Source: Firmicutes bacterium AM31-12AC (GTDB lineage: Bacteria; Bacillota; Clostridia; Lachnospirales; Lachnospiraceae). Taken from it: 64,000 bases of DNA. Of this stretch, positions 60,438 to 64,000 are shown piece by piece; the first letter of the stretch is position 1; each line of letters opens with the position of its first letter. A program made the position numbers and the translations under genes. Location of the stretch: assembly GCA_003480425.1 (NCBI GenBank), contig QUJA01000009.1:38754-102753 (forward strand), written 5' to 3'. A model generated the notes under the pieces. It had not been told where the DNA came from and made no database searches. It saw only the letters and a list, made by a program, of their open reading frames with translations.

Positions 60438-61462
60438 TCTCCTCTTTCATTTACCAGTTGATAACCTACAGATTCTATCCTCTTATCCAGACACTCTCTG
60501 CATTCTGCTGCCTCTTCTCCGGTGCAGATCTTGTTATCATATAAATCATATTGTTTTCTTGTCTTTAGGGGCGACAAATTTGGCATTACAACATTTGCTC
60601 CTGCCAAGAGTCCCTTTTCTCTTCCTTGCGGATCCATTGTTCCAAGAGCTGTCGTTGCCGGAAGCAATACTGTCGGCAGTAAAATACGAATTACAGACAG
60701 TAAAAATAATGTTTCCTCCACACTTCCCGCTGATTTTTCAGCAAAACAGGTGTCATGATGCGGAATAAACGGACCGATGCCTACCATCTGTGGCTGTAAC
60801 TCCTGCAAAAATAATAAATCTTCTGCCAAAGTTTTCACGCTCTGTCCCGGAGAGCCTACCATAAATCCTGCTCCCACCTGGTATCCTAATTTCTTCAAAT
60901 CATACAAACATTGTTTTCTATTTGCAAGACTCATCTCTGCCGGATGCAATACTCCATAATGTTGTTCATCCGCAGTCTCATGACGAAGCAGGTAGCGGTC
61001 CGCCCCTGCTTCTTTATAAGCTTTATAACTTTCATAAGATTTTTCTCCTACTGAAAGTGTTACTGCACATTCCGGATATAAGGTCTTGATTCTGCGAATA
61101 ATCTCCACCAGTTTTGCATCCGTGTACCAGACATCTTCCCCGCCTTGCAGAACAAATGTCCGAAAGCCTAATTCATAACCATTCTCACAGCATGCCAGGA
61201 TATCCTCCTGCGATAAACGAAATCGTTTTGCATTTTTATTACTTCTTCGAATCCCACAATAGTAACAATCGTTTTTACAATGGTTTGTAAATTCAATCAG
61301 CCCTCTTGTAAATACCTTCGTTCCATAATAGTGTTTTCTTAACCTGATGGCCTCTTCTTTTAGAAGCTCTCGGATATCCGGATCATCCTGCTGTTTTAAA
61401 ATTTCTATAAACTCTTCTTTTGTTAATTTTTGACGCTGGATTAATTTATCTACCGCCTTCAT
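60425..61462 (-). CDS. hydE: [FeFe]-hydrogenase H-cluster maturase HydE (radical SAM)
   Basis: 345 aa. Radical SAM cysteines in CKNDCYYC (CX3CX2C, about residues 62-69), GFRTFVLQGGEDVWYTD, GAGFMVGSPGQ, IGPFIPHHDTCFAEKSAG. It builds part of the H-cluster dithiomethylamine ligand set together with HydF and HydG, which are not in this window. Indicates hydrogen metabolism in an anaerobe. Downstream of metY (25 bases). Confidence 0.93.
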   Translation of the reverse strand: MKAVDKLIQRQKLTKEEFIEILKQQDDPDIRELLKEEAIRLRKHYYGTKVFTRGLIEFTNHCKNDCYYCGIRRSNKNAKRFRLSQEDILACCENGYELGFRTFVLQGGEDVWYTDAKLVEIIRRIKTLYPECAVTLSVGEKSYESYKAYKEAGADRYLLRHETADEQHYGVLHPAEMSLANRKQCLYDLKKLGYQVGAGFMVGSPGQSVKTLAEDLLFLQELQPQMVGIGPFIPHHDTCFAEKSAGSVEETLFLLSVIRILLPTVLLPATTALGTMDPQGREKGLLAGANVVMPNLSPLKTRKQYDLYDNKICTGEEAAECRECLDKRIESVGYQLVNERGDAVL

Positions 61463-61487
61463 ATTTCCCCCAAATTTTTATCTATTC

Positions 61488-62795
61488 TTATTGAACTGCT
61501 TTAAATGCCTCATCCAAATCCTGAAGAATATCATCAATATTTTCTGTACCGATTGAAAGACGAATTGTGTTTGGTTTGATTCCCTGATCAAGCAGTTCTT
61601 CTTCTGTGCACTGGCTGTGTGTTGTTGTTGCAGGATGAATAACAAGTGATTTCACATCTGCCACATTTGCCAGCAATGAGAACAATTCCAGATTATCAAT
61701 AAATTCCTGAGCTTTTGCTGCATCTCCTTTAATTTCAAATGTGAAGATAGAACCTCCTCCATTTGGGAAATATTTCTTATAAAGCTCCTGCTGTTTTGGA
61801 TCTGAATCTACAGATGGATGATGTACTTTCTCTACCTGTGGATGGTTATTCAGATACTCTACAACTTTCAGTGCATTTTCTACGTGACGTTCAACACGAA
61901 GTGAAAGTGTCTCAAGTCCCTGCAGGAAAATAAATGAACTGATTGGAGAAATTGTAGCTCCTGTATCTCTTAAAAGGATTGCTCTGATCTTTGTTACAAA
62001 TGCTGCAGCTCCGCAAGCTTTTGTGAAACTGATACCATGATAACTTGGATTTGGATCTGTCAGTGAAGGGAATTTTCCTGAAGCCTCCCAGTCAAATTTA
62101 CCACCTTCAATGATAACTCCACCGATTGTTGTTCCATGTCCACCGATAAATTTTGTTGCTGAATGAACTACGATATCTGCGCCGTACTCAATTGGTCTTA
62201 CAAGGTAAGGTGTTGCAAAAGTATTGTCTACAACAAGTGGAATTTTATGTTTATGTGCAATATTTGCAACTGCTTCAATATCAACTACATCTGAATTTGG
62301 ATTTCCAAGAGTCTCAATGTAAATTGCTTTTGTATTCTCCTGAATCGCATTTTCAACCTCTTCCAAGTTGAAAATGTCAACGAATGTTGTCGTAATTCCA
62401 TAATTTGGAAGTGTATGCTCAAGAAGGTTAAATGAACCTCCGTAGATATTTTTAGCAGATACGATATGATCTCCCTGCTGAGCAAGATTTTCAATTGTAT
62501 ATGTAATCGCTGCTGCTCCTGATGCTACTGCAAGGGCTGCTGTACCACCTTCCAATGCTGCAATTCTCTTCTCAAATACATCTTCTGTAGGATTTGTCAG
62601 ACGTCCGTAAATATTTCCGGCATCTTTTAACCCAAAACGATCTGCTGCATGCTGGCTGTTACGAAATACATATGATGATGTCTGATAAATCGGTACGGCT
62701 CTTGCATCTGTAACCGGATCTGGAGTTTCCTGTCCTACGTGTAACTGTAATGTTTCGAATTTAAAATTTCTCTGATCTCTTGTAATTTTTGCCAT
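61488..62795 (-). CDS. metY: O-acetylhomoserine sulfhydrylase
   Basis: 435 aa PLP enzyme of the Cys/Met family. FETLQLHVGQETPD, YGRLTNPTEDVFEKRIAALEGG, VVHSATKFIGGHGTTIGG with the PLP lysine in SATK (about residue 216), LRDTGATISPISSFIFLQGLETL. Makes homocysteine (or cysteine) by sulfhydrylation. Follows cysK in the same direction. Confidence 0.94.
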   Translation of the reverse strand: MAKITRDQRNFKFETLQLHVGQETPDPVTDARAVPIYQTSSYVFRNSQHAADRFGLKDAGNIYGRLTNPTEDVFEKRIAALEGGTAALAVASGAAAITYTIENLAQQGDHIVSAKNIYGGSFNLLEHTLPNYGITTTFVDIFNLEEVENAIQENTKAIYIETLGNPNSDVVDIEAVANIAHKHKIPLVVDNTFATPYLVRPIEYGADIVVHSATKFIGGHGTTIGGVIIEGGKFDWEASGKFPSLTDPNPSYHGISFTKACGAAAFVTKIRAILLRDTGATISPISSFIFLQGLETLSLRVERHVENALKVVEYLNNHPQVEKVHHPSVDSDPKQQELYKKYFPNGGGSIFTFEIKGDAAKAQEFIDNLELFSLLANVADVKSLVIHPATTTHSQCTEEELLDQGIKPNTIRLSIGTENIDDILQDLDEAFKAVQ

Positions 62796-62843
62796 GGTTC
62801 CATATCTCCTTTGCCTGTGCTGTTTTTTGGGTTCAAGTTTTTA

Positions 62844-63776
62844 TTAGTCTATAAATAACGGAGTTGAATAATATCTGTCTCCACTATCCGGCAACAATGC
62901 TACGATTGTTTTCCCTTTATTTTCCGGACGTTTTGCAAGTTCAATCGCTCCTTTAAGAGCTGCTCCCGAAGAAATACCTACCAGAATTCCCTCTAATTTT
63001 CCAAACTGTTTTGATGTTGCAAATGCATCATCATTTTCAATTGTGATAATCTCATCATACACTTTTGTATTTAACACATCCGGTACAAATCCTGCTCCGA
63101 TTCCCTGAATCTTATGAGCTCCTGCTTTTCCTTCTGAAAGAACCGGTGATGTTGCCGGCTCAATTGCTACAACTTTCACATCTGCTTTCTGAGACTTCAA
63201 ATATTCACCAACACCTGTCAGTGTTCCGCCTGTACCAACACCTGCCACAAAAATGTCTACTTCACCGTCTGTGTCGTTCCAAATCTCTGGTCCTGTAGTA
63301 GCTCTATGTGCTGCCGGATTGGCTGCATTTACAAACTGTCCCGGAATAAAGCTGTTCGGAATTTCTTTTGCAAGCTCATTTGCTTTCGCGATTGCACCTT
63401 TCATTCCCTGTGAGCCTTCTGTCAGAACCACCTCTGCTCCATATGCTTTCAAAATATTGCGTCGTTCCACACTCATTGTCTCTGGCATAGTAAGAATCAT
63501 TCGATATCCTTTTACTGCTGCGATAGATGCAAGTCCGATTCCTGTATTTCCTGAAGTTGGCTCAATAATAACAGAACCTTCTTTTAAAATTCCTTTTTTC
63601 TCTGCATCCTCGATCATCGCTTTCGCAATTCTGTCCTTTACACTTCCTGCCGGGTTCAGGTATTCAAGCTTTACAAGAACTCTTGCTTCCAAGCCTAACT
63701 CTTTTTCAATATTCGTTACCTCTACAAGAGGTGTGTTTCCTATTAATTCCAATGTATTTTTATAAATATTTGCCAT
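62844..63776 (-). CDS. cysK: Cysteine synthase A
   Basis: 310 aa PLP enzyme: O-acetylserine plus sulfide gives cysteine. IGNTPLVEV, PLP lysine in PAGSVKDRIA (about residue 43), TSGNTGIGLASIAAVKGY, GTGGTLTGVGEYLK, GISSGAALKGA. Start at 63776 (MANIYKN), because the preceding Met codons at 63803 lack a site and AGGTAGG lies before this one. Followed by metY, so the operon makes sulfur amino acids. Confidence 0.95.
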   Translation of the reverse strand: MANIYKNTLELIGNTPLVEVTNIEKELGLEARVLVKLEYLNPAGSVKDRIAKAMIEDAEKKGILKEGSVIIEPTSGNTGIGLASIAAVKGYRMILTMPETMSVERRNILKAYGAEVVLTEGSQGMKGAIAKANELAKEIPNSFIPGQFVNAANPAAHRATTGPEIWNDTDGEVDIFVAGVGTGGTLTGVGEYLKSQKADVKVVAIEPATSPVLSEGKAGAHKIQGIGAGFVPDVLNTKVYDEIITIENDDAFATSKQFGKLEGILVGISSGAALKGAIELAKRPENKGKTIVALLPDSGDRYYSTPLFID

Positions 63777-63811
63777 TTTATGATTCCTACCTTTCCTATC
63801 CAATTAGTATG

Positions 63812-63857
63812 TTTAACGCGTTAAAGTTATTATATTCTCCTTTTACCTATTTGTCAA
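63812..63857 (-). promoter_or_regulatory. cysK promoter with palindromic operator
   Basis: Minus strand TTGACA (63852-63857), 17-bp spacer, TATAAT (63829-63834), a perfect sigma-A consensus. Immediately downstream, over the expected start site, lies the 14-bp perfect palindrome TTTAACGCGTTAAA (63812-63825), a probable repressor site. The -35 also sits within CCTA-N9-TAGG. Confidence 0.7.
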
Positions 63858-63889
63858 GTAGGTTTTTGTGTTTTTTTAGAGGAGGCATT

Positions 63890-64000
63890 GGGGACGGGGG
63901 TTAGTGCCATTCGGGGACGGAGTTTAGTGGCTCGTTTATTTTCCCTGGTGGTCTATATCAAATTCTCTTTATAGTAAGCCAAAGTGACGGAGTTTGTACC
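63890..64000 (+). repeat. GGGGACGG(A/G)GTTT-type dispersed repeat (runs off window)
   Basis: GGGGACGGGGGTTAGTG (63891-63907), GGGGACGGAGTTTAGTGGCTC (about 63916-63936) and GACGGAGTTTGTACC at the end. The same core appears on the minus strand at 14739-14763 (GGGACGGAGTTTGTGGCTC). Pattern resembles clostridial REP-like sequences; element end unknown. Confidence 0.5.

Overview
The window looks like a chromosomal segment of a spore-forming, anaerobic, low-GC Firmicute, most likely a Lachnospiraceae gut bacterium. Supporting genes are spoIIID, spoIIR, a SipL-like SPOCS/LysM protein, the [FeFe]-hydrogenase maturase hydE, a minimal two-gene SufC/SufB-type Fe-S system, YesN/YesM signalling and paired AgcS symporters. 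Species cannot be fixed from the sequence alone. Most genes lie on the minus strand.

Layout. (1) 1-7200: mobile DNA abutting the 3' end of guaA. It holds an ABC-F protein (cut by the window edge) behind a promoter/leader-peptide/terminator attenuator, tnpV, a MobV-type relaxase split by a frameshift, a candidate oriT, an inverted-repeat cluster, a RepA-like AAA ATPase, a mobilization accessory protein, a tyrosine integrase, an excisionase-like protein and an XRE regulator. The regulator faces the other genes across divergent promoters, with four copies of one operator. (2) 7206-20400: guaA, a His-less HPr-like protein, a YesN/YesM two-component pair with an orphan sugar-binding lipoprotein, spoIIID, a small alarmone synthetase, an aldose epimerase-like protein, an FKBP/trigger-factor-like lipoprotein, DUF1934 and murI. 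(3) 20500-33800: pfkA, dnaE, a second HPr-like protein, cvfB-like, sseB-like, an FAD oxidoreductase, an acyl-ACP thioesterase, spoIIR, a GntR regulator, ispE, the SipL-like protein and a PrcB-like lipoprotein. (4) 33900-38600, plus strand: plsC, pncB, ddl, murF. (5) 38870-39210: a type I toxin-antitoxin locus. (6) 40070-42900: a candidate preQ1 riboswitch with queT, a TPM-domain protein and a zinc-ribbon membrane protein. (7) 43000-52600: a two-component system with an extra degenerate kinase, two AgcS symporters, split ThrE and an NSS transporter. (8) 52700-58400: sugar catabolism (xylB, fucose/arabinose isomerase family, DUF4867, AraC regulator) around a gene-free kilobase full of structured repeats. 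(9) 58400-63860: SufB/D-like, SufC, tRNA-Cys, hydE, metY, cysK, a sulfur/Fe-S neighbourhood.

The most unusual item is at 56902-57214. Six diverged units, each exactly 37 bp and ending in the same hexamer arms (GYATCT...AGATRC), are separated by gaps of 16, 16, 27, 16 and 16 bp. The 53- and 64-bp periods are close to 5 and 6 helical turns, so all twelve arms lie roughly on one DNA face. This suggests a multi-site protein-binding array between an AraC-type regulator gene and the sugar operon. Other notable items are the type I toxin-antitoxin locus, the ABC-F attenuator, the lambda-like operator layout of the mobile element, a two-hairpin repeat placed before two ribosome-binding sites of the sugar operon, and several palindromic dispersed elements.
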